DNA of 64,000 nt. It comes from Amblyornis subalaris (Eukaryota; Chordata; Aves; Passeriformes; Ptilonorhynchidae). The notes beneath the pieces were generated by a model that had not been told where the DNA came from, did not search any database, and saw only the letters and a list, made by a program, of their open reading frames with translations. Position numbers and translations under genes: made by a program. Of this stretch, positions 50,193 through 63,900 are shown piece by piece (the stretch's first letter is position 1; each line of letters begins with the position of its first letter). Where the stretch lies: assembly GCA_018881555.1 (NCBI GenBank), contig JACAXG010000053.1, forward strand, positions 831,895-895,894, given 5' to 3'.

Positions 50193-50969
50193 TGTGCCAT
50201 GTGGGAAAGGGATCTGGACAGGCTGGATTGATGGGCCAAGGTCAGTTGGGTGAGGTTCAATAAGTCCAAGTGCCAGGTCCTGCACTTGGGTCACAACAAC
50301 CTCAGGCAGCACTGCAGGCCGGGGGAAGGGTGGCTGGAAAGTTGCCTGGTGGAAAAGGACCTGGGGATGCTGTTTGACAGCAGCTGAACATGAGCCAGGG
50401 TGTGCCCAGGTGGGCAAGAAGGCCAATGGGACCTGGCCTGTACCAACAATAGTGTGGCCAGCAGGACACAGGGCAGAGATTGTCCCCCTGTGCTCGGCAC
50501 TGGTGAGGCCACACCTCGAGTGCTGTGTCCGGTTTTGGGCCTCTCACTTCAAGAAAGACATCGAGGGGCTGGAACGTGTCCAGAGAAGGGCAACAGAGCT
50601 GGGCAAGAGTCTGCAGCACAAGTCTGATGAGGAGAGGCTGAGGGAGCTGAGGGTGTTTAGTCAGGAGAAGAGGAGGCTCAGGGGGGGCCTTATTGCTCTG
50701 TACAACTCCCTGAAAGGAGGGTGTAGCCAGGTGGGCGTCGAGCTGCATCAAGGGAGGTTCAGGTTGGACATGAGGAGGAATTTTTTCACTGGTTGTTAAG
50801 CACTGGAATGAGCTGCCCAGGGAAGTGGTAGAGTCGCCATTGCTGGAGGTGTTCAAGAAACAACTGGCACTTAGTGCAATGGTTTAGGTGTCATGATGGT
50901 TTTCAGTCCAAAGTTGGATTCAATGTTCTTGGAGGTCTTTTCCAACTTTAATTATTCTATGATTCTGTG
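50193..50969 (+). mobile_element. CR1 LINE, best preserved copy (ORF2 C-terminus and 3' end)
   Basis: From GGAAAGGGATCTGGACAGGCTGGA onward it follows CR1 ORF2 closely: GTCCTGCACTTGGGTCACAACAACC, then GTGTGGCCAGCAGGAC, then CTCGGCACTGGTGAGGCCACACCTCGAGTGCTGTGT. The frame open at 50374-50799 encodes [20 protein letters not shown] followed by [19 protein letters not shown], the expected ORF2 C-terminal region downstream of the RT domain. Near 50740 roughly 50 bp of the usual 3' part (the segment with AGGTAACAAGCGATAGGACAAGAGG) is deleted, joining GGTGGGCGTCGAGC to TGCATCAAGGGAGGTTC. The copy ends GGTCTTTTCCAACTTTAATTATTCTATGATTCTGTG, a CR1 tail with two octamer-like units. It lacks the endonuclease and RT core, so it is not autonomous. 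Confidence 0.95.
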
Positions 50970-51856
50970 TAATTTTAAAAGTATCTGATTCTCTATTTAT
51001 TTACTTGCATCAAAGATGATTTGTTATACTCTGAAAACTTCTCAGTTNTTTTTCTACTTGCGGTTATTAAAAATAACTGAATTTAATTTATGTTTTATTA
51101 GGTTGATTTCACTAATATGTTAACTGAAAACAGCTCCTTATTTTCTCTTCCATTTGCCTGATCTTAATTTCTANGCCAAATTTGATAAGAAGGCTTTAAA
51201 TCTTGTCTCTCGCTTAGGGGAAAGGTCAGGCATCAAGTTCCATCACACTCTGGAGAGAATAATAATGTGTTATGTATCTTTGTTCACAGTCCTTCACTGT
51301 TTTGAGGATTCTGAATGGTCAGTCACATATAAGAGTAGTTTCTATTTACTTCTGTCAAATCAAAGGTGAATTTCTTGCTTTTGCTCCCCTTCTTGAAGAC
51401 CTATTTCTTTCTTGCTGGGCTTTATTGTGTGTTTATGGATCGGTTTTGGATTTAGATTTATTTTTTACTGTACTTAGTTAGTTTTGATATAAGTAATACA
51501 ATGCTGTATTTTTTTTAAATTTTGGGGTAAAATTGTAATACCTGCTGAACAAGTCTCTATTGGACTTGCAGGAGCATAATAACATAATCTAAATATGAAT
51601 AATTAAAGTTGCTTGCATTTATGAAATATAAAGGAATATGGAGACAAATTTCATTATCTGGAATCTACCATTCCAGTAACTGGTGTGGATTTCCTTTGCT
51701 ATAGTTGTTAGCAGAATAATATTGAAGTGGTTTTTGACCACAACTGAAGATTTTTTTTTCATATTTATGTGGTTTTGTTGGCACAAAGATTTAATCATGA
51801 ACTGAAGATGGCTGAGTCAATACTGTAATACTTTTGATTTTTTCAGTTTTCTTTTA
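50970..51856. other. Non-coding AT-rich stretch
   Basis: Unique-looking AT-rich DNA between two CR1 copies. No gene seen. Confidence 0.6.
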
Positions 51857-52030
51857 CAGGATAATTCAGGTTGGAAGNGATCTTTGGAGGTCTCAAGTTT
51901 AACGCAGGGTCAGCTCTGAGATCACGCCGGGTTGCTCAGGACTTTATCCATGTGAGTCTTTTAAAACCTTCAGGGACACAGCTTGCACAAATTCTTTGGG
52001 TAATTGACTCTGTTACTTTTGGATTCTTGC
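51857..52030 (-). mobile_element. CR1 LINE 3' fragment, older subfamily
   Basis: On + it reads CAGGATAATTCAGGTTGGAAG-N-GATCTtTGGAGGTCTC, then GCAGGGTCAGCTCTGAGATCAcgCCgGGTTGCTCAGGaCTTTATCCA and CTTTTAAAACCTtCAGGGACAcAGctTGCACAAattCT. That is the reverse complement of a CR1 subfamily with the CAGGTTGGAAGGGACCTCTGGAGGTC tail. About 20 bp are missing at the CCAACCCCCTGCTC position. Highly decayed, no coding capacity. Confidence 0.85.
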
Positions 52031-53436
52031 CTTCTGCTAGGGATCTCAAAATACTCTCTTCTAGTTCAGAATGACCTAATAAATGAATTAAAAACTACAT
52101 CTGATATAGACCCAATATCATAAAAAATCTGAAACAGGAAAAAAAAAGGCAAAATAAGCTAGTTAATAACAGGCTTGGTTATCTGCAGTAAAATAATGAA
52201 AAAGTATTAATCTAAATAAAAATAAGTAAAATAACTTTGTCCTTAAAAAAGGCTTTAAAATGAAACCAAAAGAGAGAATTTAATATTCAATTAGTTCAAC
52301 TTTCTGCATAATTTATTTCTATATGTATGCTTTTCTTTAATCTAAGCTTTTTACTTTCTTTTCCTTAAGGCAATTTATTGCTTNTGTTACAGGCTAGTGG
52401 AGATTAAGTTACTGATGTGAATAGAAACCTGATGGACCCATTCATTTTTTATTTTGTTTACTTATAAAGTTATTTAAATTCATTGCAAAAACTTCAAAAT
52501 TTATTATATGATACGCAGTTTTTTACATAAATCATAATTATGATTTCTCTAATATATTAGTGGTTAGAGCAAAACTTTGAAACAAACTGTGTGATTGGGA
52601 AGAATTCTATGAAATGTAGCTAACTGTCAATAAAACTTCTACTGTCAGAAAACTGTTCAATTGATACATATTGAGCATATTAGAATACCTCATTGTGGTG
52701 GTTTAGCAGTCGTTAACAATGAATGACACTAATTATTGAGCAAGAAGGTTAGGTTTTCATTACTTAGCTTATGACTTTCTGAAAGAGGGCAATCATAAGC
52801 ATCTTTATACTTTGTTCTTCAAAAGAACCCTAAAAACCCTCACCAAAATAACCACGAAATCAAACCCATTTTTTGGTATGGTGTTAACCCATAATTCTCC
52901 TTTTAATTAGGATATAGGGACAAAAATCCTAAATCACACAACTTTAAGCATTGCAGAAGTTCCAGCATACTTGGTGATGTTGTCTGTTTTTGATGGGATC
53001 AATGGATAATATTTTTTCATGGTAAGCACTAAAACATTTGCAGATGGTTCTCCTTGACCACAGTTGACTTTCCAACACCATTTTAGTCTATAGTTAAAAC
53101 TTTTTAAGGGTGAAAAGAGCATTTTTTGGTCTTCTGAATTGGATATTGCAGCATCTAATACTTTCCTCAGGACTGTACTGGGTGTTTATAGGGCATCATG
53201 CTCAAGGATGAATCCTTCAGACAGTGGTCAGATTATGTGGGNTTTTCTTTGTATGTTTGTTTTCCTTACCTTCTGAGGTTGGCATCCAAATGGATTAGTG
53301 TGTCATCTCAGAAGTAATCACAGGTAATTAAATTGATTCATATACAGCCAAACACAGAGTCTTAAAGAAGGATTGAACTGCTTCTGCTGAAAAAAAAGAG
53401 ATAGAGCCCTGGCCANAGGTAGGAGAGGAGGCAATT

Positions 53437-53483
53437 TAAAAACAAAAAAACCAAACAAACAAAAAACAAATTCAAAAAGCAAA
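53437..53483. repeat. A/C-rich low-complexity tract
   Basis: TTAAAAACAAAAAAACCAAAC followed by AAACAAAAAACAAATTC. Same class as the 8.8 and 42.1 kb tracts. Confidence 0.85.
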
Positions 53484-53850
53484 TTCTGAATTAATTTTGT
53501 GTAAAATTCTATTTTCTTTAATTCCCAACACAGTTATAGAGCTGTGTCTGAAAAGATAATTTAAAATAAAATACAAATATTATTCTAAAGTAGTGTGGTT
53601 CATGTTTAATGCTGAAACTTAAAACTGGTTTTTATNAGTGTTCAGTTACTGCCTCTCAGTCTTGGCTGCCTGCAGCTAACATGGGATTATGCAGAGGTGA
53701 AGCACTCTGAGATGAAGGGAGAGCTAATTTTTCAATAACAAAATCTGGATGAACAACTTTAAACTTGTCTTGCACCGTCGCACACACACAAAGCATCTGC
53801 GACATGAGTGCTTCATGTATGTGAAATATACATAATGAACCAGATGCAAC

Positions 53851-53856
53851 TGGAGG

Positions 53857-53889
<33 letters not shown>
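53851..53889. repeat. (GA)n purine microsatellite
   Basis: TGGAGGGAGGG runs into about 15 GA dinucleotides. It is an uninterrupted homopurine tract able to form triplex (H-)DNA and likely length-polymorphic. Confidence 0.95.
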
Positions 53890-53891
<2 letters not shown>

Positions 53892-54564
53892 AGGTGCAGC
53901 ATCAGTCTGAAGAGATCACAAAACAAAATAATTTAGAGTCTTCCCATCAGTGGCATATAACAGCCAACTATGTTCGTTTATTTCAAATATTGAAGAATTG
54001 GGAAACATATTTACCCTGAACCAGTAAAAGATGTAACTTACATCTTGAGTTTAATATAGTTAAACATGGCAAATACATTCCCACATGAAATACTTTATTA
54101 GAACAAGCTTAATTTTCCAAATTAGAGTTGTGTGTTAAAAAAAAAAAAGGCAGAGACCATAAAAATCTCAGTCTTTAGTCTACCAAGATAACTTTTTAGC
54201 TTTTAGGTAAATGCAAGCTGATATTCTTTACCTTTTCAAGTGTCTTCTTTCCTCCTTTCTGGATACTCTTTCTTGTTTCTATCCAGCAATNCAATTTTTT
54301 GGCAAGTTTCCCTCTTCACTTTTGAGCTGTTATTCTCGCCTTGACAATCTCTGTGAATAGAAAGTACTTCCTCTAAGTGCATTTCAAGATTACTGCTCTT
54401 GACAATTAAATTCCTCAAAACTCTTTAGAATATAGTCAGAACAGATGCAAATCTTTTCAGCTTCAAGAAACTCAGTAGGTTTCTGATGAATTGTATGTCA
54501 CTTTGTTTTTTCACATCAGAAGAAGAAACAAAATGGCAAACCACTCAATTATAGCTCTTAGGGA

Positions 54565-54905
54565 TCACAGAATCACAGAATTACAGAACAGGTAATGTTG
54601 GAAGGGACCACATCTGGTCCATTCACCCTGCTCAAGCAGGGTCATCCCAGATCACATGGCACAGGATTGCATCGAGATGGTTCTTGAATATCTCCAGTGA
54701 GGGATATTCCACANCCTCTCTGGGCAGTCTGTTCCTGTGCTTGGTCACCTGCACAGGGAAGAAGTTCTTCTCGTGTTCAGGTGGAACTTCCTGTGCNTCA
54801 CTTTCTGCCTGTTGCCTCTTGTCCTGTTGCTGGGCACCACCGACCAGAGCTTGGTCCATCTTCTTGACACCTTTCTTTCAGATCCTTACATTGATGTGGT
54901 CCTCT
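54565..54905 (-). mobile_element. CR1 LINE 3' end, distinct subfamily
   Basis: On + it starts TCACAGAATCACAGAATTACAGAACAGGTAatGTTGGAAGGGACC, then CTGCTCAAGCAGGGTCATCCCAGA and CACAGGATTGCATC. It continues GATGGTTCTTGAATATCTCCAGTGAGGGATATTCCACA, CTCTCTGGGCAGTCTGTTCCTGTGCTTGGTCACCTGCACAGGGAAGAAGTTCTTC and CTGTTGCCTCTTGTCCTGTTGCTGGGCACCACCGA. These blocks belong to the CR1 3' UTR/ORF2 end of a subfamily different from the 24.0 kb copy. About 340 bp are kept. Short open frames across it on both strands are non-functional. Confidence 0.95.
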
Positions 54906-57900
54906 ATATTTTAAAATAACCAGAACTTTTGTATTGCTTCTCCGAATAATTGATTCTAGCGTTGTATTGCCTTTATTAAGCATAGAAAGTGAGAGACTTG
55001 GACTGCATTATTTCATGAGATGCCCTAGAGCCGTCAGAATTCAGACATGTATCTGAGTCACAGCTCCTGTGTTATTCTTGCTCCGGGCAAGGAGGTAGCA
55101 ATTTGCTGCTGGCCTAATTTTACTAGCTCAAAGTTTCCAGTTTCTCCCCTACTTTCTCTTCCTATCTGTGTAGCTTCAATTCTCTGGCCAGGAAATGCTC
55201 ACTGATCCAAGTTTTTGACAGACTGAACAAGGAATGAAGGGAGATGTTGCATTGCATTAGTCTTGAGAAAGTGCCTTGTTCAGTAGCAGCTGAAGCCCTT
55301 CAATTTTCATCTCTTTCCTGAAGGAGCTCTGTTGTGTTTTGACGTTTGTAAGTACATACCAAAAAATGACAAACAATAGAGCAGTGATGTTAAATGAATA
55401 TTGCCTGTAGTTCAACTTTTCATGTGCACTTTTCATGTGTTTACTTCATGTTTTAAAGACAATTCCTTATCTTTAGGTGGCAGCTAGCTTTGCTTGTGTC
55501 TGTAAAACAGCACAAATCCGTGAAAGTATGGACTGCTTTAAAAAACTAAAATTAAATGTCAAATGTTAGAAGTCAGTATTTGACTTCCAAAATTCTCCTT
55601 TTGGCCATAAAAGAGGGTTTTTCTCTTTGTTTGTTTCTCTATGCATGGCTATATGCTTTTTAATTTATTTTACTGTGTTACACTGCACATCCCTCATATG
55701 CTGACTGAGAACTTTTTGTAAAGTAATAAAACATTTTCTGAAATGTTATGGTTCCAGGAGAGATTCTATTATATGACATCACATTTATTTCTGTTCTGTG
55801 TAGTGTATATTTGTGCATTCTAGTCTGAAATAGGTTAGTAGATCAAAAATAACACAATGGGATAACCTGTTTGATTGATGATGGAGAGGACTGGCAGGGC
55901 AGCAGTCAGGCAGACTGTGTGGTATATTTGGCATTTCTACAAAATCATTGTGTTAAATTAATAGCCACATCATTTTCAATCCCATAAAATTTGGATCCAC
56001 TTTTAAATTTATGTTATGATCATAGGGAGGAGTAATTTTCTTCTCTGATGTTTGACTTTTATAAATGTACCATAATTCAAAGCCGTGACAGTGCAGTGTT
56101 AAATTACTAAGGAATGAAGTTAAGCAAAGACCTTTTTAGCTGGTTTTGGGTTCCACAAAATACTTTGAGACAAAATTTAGATAATAAAAGTTACATGTCA
56201 CATAGCATTTTGGAGTCAGGTTCTAGATTTAAATATCTCAGATAGAACATGTCTCTCAACTATATTTGAATCTTTTCTNGCATTGGACCTCATGTGGTAG
56301 AGATGCTGTCAATTATCAGCTAAAGAATTGACTTATAGTAATTTCTAAAAATTGATGTGGCAGTCGATTTTGACTTTGTATTCAGTGGAGCAGAAAATGA
56401 AAATTTGGAATATGGAGTTTAACTGAAATGGTAAAAGCTCTCCTAAACCCAACAGATGTTGTTACAGTATTGAGTTAATTAATGCATTGAGGAAAAAATC
56501 TTGTTCATTTCCATTCTTAACATAATTTGGAATTCTCTTACTTCTCTGTGTGTTATTTCCAGGGTTTGGGGATGTGGACTATTTTTATTCTAGAGATAAA
56601 TTTTACAATTTCTAATTTTAAAAAGTTAAGCAGATAGTATTGAAGCAGATCTTCTTTTATGACGTATTAAACCAATGTAATGTTAAGGAAAGAAGGCTTC
56701 CTATGTATATGAAGACTTTTTGCATTTTGAGAATAGTGTTAAAGATTATTTGGCACAAAGGCAACGATTCTATTTTTAGGTCTGCATGTGGTTAACTATT
56801 TTATAACACATGTGGCTATCATATATATGAAAATATTTCTGCACGTTTCAAAATTTCATCCTTACTTTGACAGACAATGTTCAAAATTGCTAAGCAAAAT
56901 GACTGAAGTCTAAGCAATGGTGGTTTTGTGGAAACTCTGTATTTTTGGCATCAAGAGCACAAGACCGGTTTACACACTGACATTCAATCCCACAAAACCT
57001 AAGAGAAGCTGTCGAAGAGGAACACTNTTTGTAAGGGAACATGACAGAGCACCTCTGTCGATCTTTAGGCTTAGATGCTTCCCAACACTATCCCCTAGCA
57101 AATCTGAGTTTCAGAGATGTCAGTACCATACACTTCCAGGAGTGGTTTGAGGCACTTTTCTCTCTTCCCTTACTCCAATATGTAGTCAGTCAGTAAAACC
57201 ATCTGATTGTCTGTAAAGAGGACATATTTCTTCCATGATGTAAGTGCAGGGAAGAAACCAATTGTCTTTTTTAAAACTTATTTTTCATCTAGAATTTTCT
57301 AAAGCATGTAACACCTCTCTCATTGCACATAAGATCCCAGAGTGGTCTAATGAAGGTAACATTTTGCTGAGTATATTTCATCTCAGTGTTCCAAGGAAAA
57401 AATAGCGTTGTGCTTTTCCTCTGAGATCCTAACTGCATTGCACATTGCTTCATGTTTCTTTTCCCTGGGCAGGAACTGACTATTAAATATATTTTTCTCC
57501 CTTTGTCCAGCTACAGTTCTCAGAGTTTGCTTACTGTATTATGTTATTTTAAAATATTTTCCTGTACTCTAATTATATAATATCTACATCCATTCCTACT
57601 TGCTTAAATGAAGTATGCACAGAGTGAAGATCAAAATCACTGAAAATATCCTACATTTAACTATCAGTTTTTCAAATGCTCAAAAGTTGAATTTAAATTT
57701 GTAACATTCAATTGTTACCTTCAAATTCAACCTTCTTTGAAAGGTTGAGAAATTAAGTCAATATTTTAATTTATTTGGTTACTGAATTNATTTATTTTTC
57801 AAATGAGCATACCTACAAGACTGTCTTTAAAAGCTACATCTTTCTATCAATGTCAGTTTTTAAATTCCATATATGAAATAGAAAACAAAACACCTAGAAA

Positions 57901-60817
57901 AAGTATCCTTTCCTTTTTTGAAAGATTAATGCTAATAGCTCTCTCTTTACTTCCAAACACTGTAAGGAGCTTCATAAGGTGCTACTGTATATAAAATTCC
58001 AATAGGTTTACAGTCCATCCAGATTTCTGTCATTTTTGCATCCTTAGTATTATACTGCCTGATCATATATATATATTGGTGTATTCTGGGAGTAACTGTC
58101 CAGTCCTTTCTCACTGCTTTGTGAAGTAAAAAGATGCCTTTAATTCAGTCCTGTCCCTTAGAAAAGGAAGCNCTTATTTAACTTTATTTTCCCAACACAA
58201 GTCTTAGTGGCATCTAAAGGTAATAAAATTCTGGNGGAAAAAATATTTCAGTTTTTATTTAACCATGCTAAGGTAGGCATTTACCTTGAAGTGTCCNGAA
58301 GAATATATCTGTCTGTGGTTGTATCCTTTCTCATATATATGAATGAAAGCAACAGGATTCTCTTCACTAGAAAGATGCATGTTGAACCTGCAAACATGGA
58401 GAATACACTTGAACATTCACAGGCAGTTTGTGTCTTGTCCAAAGAATTTGGCAGAAGTTAGATCAAAGGCAAAAACCAACATCTGAGCACTGATGTAAAT
58501 AAAAGAGACAAATACTTGAAGCCACATATGGATTCATCGGAGAACCACTTGGTACATTATTTTAGTCAGAAGTAAAAAAAATATGATTTATGATTTGTTC
58601 CATTTCAANACACTCTGTCACATTCTCTACAGAAACCTCTCATTCAGTTGTTGAGTGGAGGACACCAACCATTCTAATTTCCATTAACTTATNGTGATTC
58701 TTATTTAATTCTTTAAAATTCTCTTTAGCCAATTTAGCTTCATCACAAGAGCAATGTTCATCTGAATCATTCCTGTGGGGATGATTTTTTACAGTTAATT
58801 AGGCATTCATTAGCTACTAGTCCATAGAAAGCAGGAAGTTTCTTGGTGTAGTTGTTAATCAATAGATTAACCCTGTTCTTCCTTGTTAATTTTTTAGAGA
58901 CTGAAAAATTCATGGAAATATCCTTTCAGTCTTCTTGGAAAAATACTTAAGCTCTAAACCAAATGCTGAAGAGGACATGATAAACATTTTTCTCACTGAT
59001 GTCAAAATAACTATACAAAAAAAATCACAGAATTATGATTTCTTTAGATTTTTTTCCCCTTGACTATGCTGGCATAATGGAAATTGAGTTTTACTTTATG
59101 TGATGTCTGATTCTACAAGCTGTGGCATTTGATTCCATACTCTGGAACAAGTCAGTATTAGCATACTCTGACACTAAAGTACATTCTCTGAAAATAATGG
59201 AACATTTTTTTCAGCTACACAGATTACTTACATTTCTAAATATACTCAAGAAAGTTTCAATAATTTCTGCTCTTATTTCTGGCAATTTTTGATTTCCAAT
59301 GNTTGCTTTTCATTCAACACATGGAAATTTTTCGTGTTTATTATGCTATAATGGAAACCAGATTTAGAATTCTGATGTCTGCTCTCCTTGGAGCTTCAGA
59401 GAGTTGAAAAGAAAAATAATTGAAGCTTGTTTTAAATGACTGGTCTAGTGTAGACTGATTCTCCTCATTTGCACTAATTTAACAGGGTCTTCCTGACTCT
59501 CATAGAGTTATTATCTCCTGATTACTTGTGAGTCAGACCCTCAGACAAAGGTCTGACATGGCAATGCTAATAGGAAACTAAATTGTTATATTATGTATTT
59601 TAATAAGTGCTAGAGACAAGTCAATGGAAATTACTGTGATACAGTGATTCAGTTAAAAAATAGTCTGACCAGAATCCTTAGATTTTTTTAATGAATTGGA
59701 ATGGCTTGCAATCAAATNGTGTTCAAGCAATTGTAATTTAAGCATTCCATAGGGCATTTCAAGCTTTGGTCTGAGATTCAGAGGAGCAAATGATACAGGA
59801 AATAGAATAGTGAAATGGAATATGCATATCTTTCATTTAATTGTACAATTTACACAAAATTCAGTAAATTACTTTTTTTTTCTTTTTAAAGGGCTTTTGA
59901 TATGAGCTTCTGTGTGCTCATAAACATTTAAAAGAGCTGCATTCCAGTGTCATTTCTGTCCACACATTAATGATAAAATTAATCTGTGTATCTATTATAG
60001 TATTTAGGGGGGAAAAAAGGAACTTCGGAAACGGATACTTCATTATAAATACTTTCTTACTATATAGGCAAAGAATTCTTTGGTAGTATGACTGTTGTTT
60101 CCAACAGATTTAAGTAATGTAAGCTCAGTGTGTAACTCTAGAAACAAAACAATTCTCAGCTCTTTAGTTGTTCATGTTTTGGTGAAATAAGAGATGCTAC
60201 AGCAAATACTTATTTATTTTTTTAGCAATAGATCTACTCCTCCTTTTTTAAAAGTCTTTCAAAGCTAATAGAAATTGGAAAATTAAATACTGCAGCACAT
60301 CTTCTACATGTTATTCATTTAAGGCAAAGACTAATTCAAATTTACAGGAAGGATAAATCACATGTTTTGCTCCAATCTNTTCTTCATTTAGTTTCTTTTT
60401 CTGAGGTTATTATGTGTTAATTATTATTTATTTTATTTCAAAGTTCCTCTTCTAGAAATGTGGTAAGTCACACAACAGGTACTATTTCAGCCATCCGCTA
60501 ATGTATGTATCAGATTCAAATTTTTTTCTGTGATAATTAATTCTGATTTTGACTTTCACAATTGAATCNTCATAACAGTATTGCAGTAAATCCAGGTTGC
60601 TCTATACCTGATAANAGTCTCAGAGATCTCATTAACTGAGGACTGGAATGAAAGGTGTTGAAGTCACCCGAGAGAAACAGAAGTGTTTGCAGAATTTTAA
60701 AGAATCTGAGGACAAATCCAGGCTCTTTTANCTCTGGAGTTTTTTTATGATTTTAGAGATCCTTAAAGCTGAGCTTGTCACTCTTCTATTTGTCTAAATG
60801 ANGGATTGTTTCATAGC

Positions 60818-60839
60818 AAAGAAAGAAAGAAAGAAAGAA
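60818..60839. repeat. (GAAA)n microsatellite
   Basis: Five GAAA tetramers after AGCAAA. Simple tetranucleotide repeat. Confidence 0.9.
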
Positions 60840-60900
60840 TTAATTCAATGTATGCTAGTAGCTGAAGGATTTCCATTAAGTAGAGAACATTTATTGGGCC

Positions 60901-60916
60901 AAAAAAAAAAAAAAAA
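60901..60916. repeat. Poly-A run, 16 nt
   Basis: A pure A homopolymer after GGGCC. No retrocopy body is recognisable upstream. Confidence 0.9.
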
Positions 60917-63900
60917 GTCACACATACATGAATACTGGGGGTAAAAACCCCACACTAGACTGTATGTCTTATATNAAAGTTGTTAAAAACCGGTCACTAA
61001 ATGAGAATATATTACTTATCTGGCTTTCTTCTCTTGTCTTTCAGACTGTGAAACAAAACACTAGAAAGGTTTTACATGAGTATCTATCATTGCTATAAAC
61101 CAAAATTAGATTATTGAGTCCATGAATGCATAATTAACTACTTGCTTNATTTAATTGATTCATTGTGTTTCCAAAATTAATTTTTGGTAGATGGCGCTGC
61201 TCTCACATTTAGAGTAAAATTAAATATCAGAAAGAAAAACTGGAATTTGGATTGCTACAATTTCCAAATTCTATTCTAGCAGTTATCAGTAAAAACATGA
61301 CAATCTTTGCTTATTATATAATTTCTAGCAGTTTTTCTCACAAAATTTGGAAATAGAAACAGAATGCATTTTTTATAGTTCGCGTAATTCCTCCTCTACT
61401 GTTCCATTACCTTGATCGAGGGTGCAGGGTGGTTACAAGCTCGGTTCTCCTGGTTATATCAAAGCAGTGTACCACCTCTTTCCAAGAGGCTGGTAAGATA
61501 AAACAGAGGAAAATAAACTGGAAGATAACTTTTTATTTTTTTTTTTTCAACATGCTGTTTGAATTTTCATCAGGTCACAGTAAAGCACAGTGAAGATGCA
61601 ATTATGAAATTATAGCAAAGACAGATATTTTACGAAGTATCCTCAAACTCCTGCAATAAAAATATTTATACTTTATGTTCTTATTGGCAATATTGNATAT
61701 TTCCATGGTTTTGAGTCAATCAGGTGTATCAGTTTTTAGGATTCTAGTTTTCTGAGGTTAATGAGCACCAGCAATCAGGAAATCATTTCATGTAAAAAAG
61801 TGAGACATAGGCTTTTTTTTCAGCTTTAGAACAAGTTGGACAATAGTGNGAATTGTTACCAGGGAGTCTTTATGGATCTTAGCACTCAGTATGAGAGAGG
61901 GAAAAGTGGACATGGACAACTGTGGCACTTCTATTTGTTTTGTATTTTTTGGGAGCAGGTAAGGAGTTTCTTTGCCTTAGGACCCCAGGCAACTCCCAAA
62001 TCATATAGAAGATTTTCAGATGGGTAATATAATATTCTTTACCTGATACTCAAGAAAATAGATTCTTTAACTTACAGTGTTTCCTATATGGATGTTATCC
62101 ATAGTATTCTTGAGTAAATTTCTTGGTATGCACTTTTCTGTTAGTGAAAATATTTCATATATTTTTAGTTCTATTCCATAGAAATAAAAATAGAAAGTGT
62201 TTTATGCTTTTATTCTTAATGAATAGTATAAGAGTAATTTAAAATGTTAGGTAACTTGAAGGTAGGGGGAATTAAAAAAAAATATTTCCTGGAAAAATTG
62301 GAATTCACATCCTCTTTAGCAGCATCTCAAATGATATTTAGCCAGTTTGGTGTTNCTATATGATCCTCATAACCTCTCCTGAGGTTTAAAGAATATGTTT
62401 CAGCAGTATCGCACTGAAAACTCTCATTAATGTAAAAGGTTCTTTGTTCTGCCAGGAAACAGACAATGCATTTTATCTGTGTTGGAAAATTAATAGGTCA
62501 GCAAGATTTGCTTTAAGAAGGTCAATTATTGTCTAAGATTGTACCTCTCATTCTATGAATACGTTTTTGCATGGTCTGGGAATCATTCCTATAGAAGGCC
62601 TGATACCCTGAGCTAGTCTATATATAAACTAAGTTGCAGCCAATACTTGTTGAAGTACAGATTTTTAAATACATTCAGTTCATTCAGGAGATAAACAAGT
62701 TTGTCCAGAAATACTTAAGGACTGAATCACAGTATCTTTGCATGAAAAAAAAATATTCTAGTACAAAATAAGTCTTATACATGATAGCATAATGTAATTT
62801 TTAGCACTTACTTTTGACTCTTTGCAAGGATCAGTATCAGAATCTGTTTATTTACTGCTTGGTGAGACTGAGTTTGGAATTTGGCAGTCTCTAAGTAGCT
62901 CAGATTGCGTGAGATCTGTGCAGTACTAAATTAGCCTTTCCCGTCCTTTCAGACCTTGCCACTACAATACAAAATTGACTACCCACATGCAGTTAATAAA
63001 TAAAGACTGTTTACTTAGATTTTAAGAGCTCTGTTTCAGTGTTTAATGTGTAGTAAGAACAGACTCAATAGAGCATGTAGAGAGCTTGCATGACCTAATT
63101 AGATTATTCAATTGTTTGTTAAAGTCAAAGGATATGAAGATGTATTCATCTTTTTTCATCGTTTCCCTGAAATCTGGGGGGGGGAAAAATCCCAACACTT
63201 TACATTTACCGGCAAGGTCTTTGAAAACATTTTATATTATGCCCTAGTTATACATGCATTTAATTAAATCTACCTGTCAGCAGTATTGAAAAGACTTACT
63301 TATCGATAAGTCAGCTAGGATGAAGTTAGAGAAGTGATTACAGTGCAGACTCTATCATCTCTTAGTACGAATACTAAATAAAGCCAACATTTTATCATAT
63401 TTTGTCTCTCTTTTGTTTCTAGTTTAAATAAAAGTGACTTAAGCAGTGTTTGCAGATGCAGTAATTAACATTTCATTAAGTAGTAATAAATCCAGTAATG
63501 ATCATGGGGTGGTTTCTTTTTTTCAAATGTGAAAAAAAAATATTCTCATGGTGTCACCTTTTCNTGCCTTATCATCCTAATTAGACTGCTGCCATCTTGC
63601 ATGACAATCAAAATACATTTATTGATTCTTTTCTTTCATCTAGTAGAGCAGAGGCAACAGATTCAGACAAACTAAAGTGTCCTCAACTGATACTTTTCTT
63701 TTAATAATAAATCTCTGAATGGAATAACTTAAAAATAACCTCCTCTGGCTAACTGTGTGAAATCCCAGTAATCACTAGGAGACTGGACAAAATTTTGTAG
63801 TTAAAAGATTTGTTTTAATAAAATCTATTAAATTAAAGCCTGAAGGGGAATACTGCATTATCTTATCTTTTATGGTGCAAACTGTAAAATTCTGTGTATT

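Larger units (their letters stand above)
52031..54564. other. Non-coding AT-rich stretch with simple repeats
   Basis: Contains an A/C-rich tract (53.44-53.48 kb) and a (GA)n tract (53.85-53.89 kb). The rest is unique AT-rich DNA without supportable genes. Confidence 0.55.

Noticed and set aside
50302..50856. 184-codon minus-strand frame
   Set aside because: It is antisense to the CR1 ORF2 remnant and carries no known domain.
56917..57150. 77-codon frame with a Lys/Arg-rich middle as an exon
   Set aside because: Possible GTAAGG donor-like bases occur but no convincing acceptor, and the frame contains an N. Nothing is recognisable.
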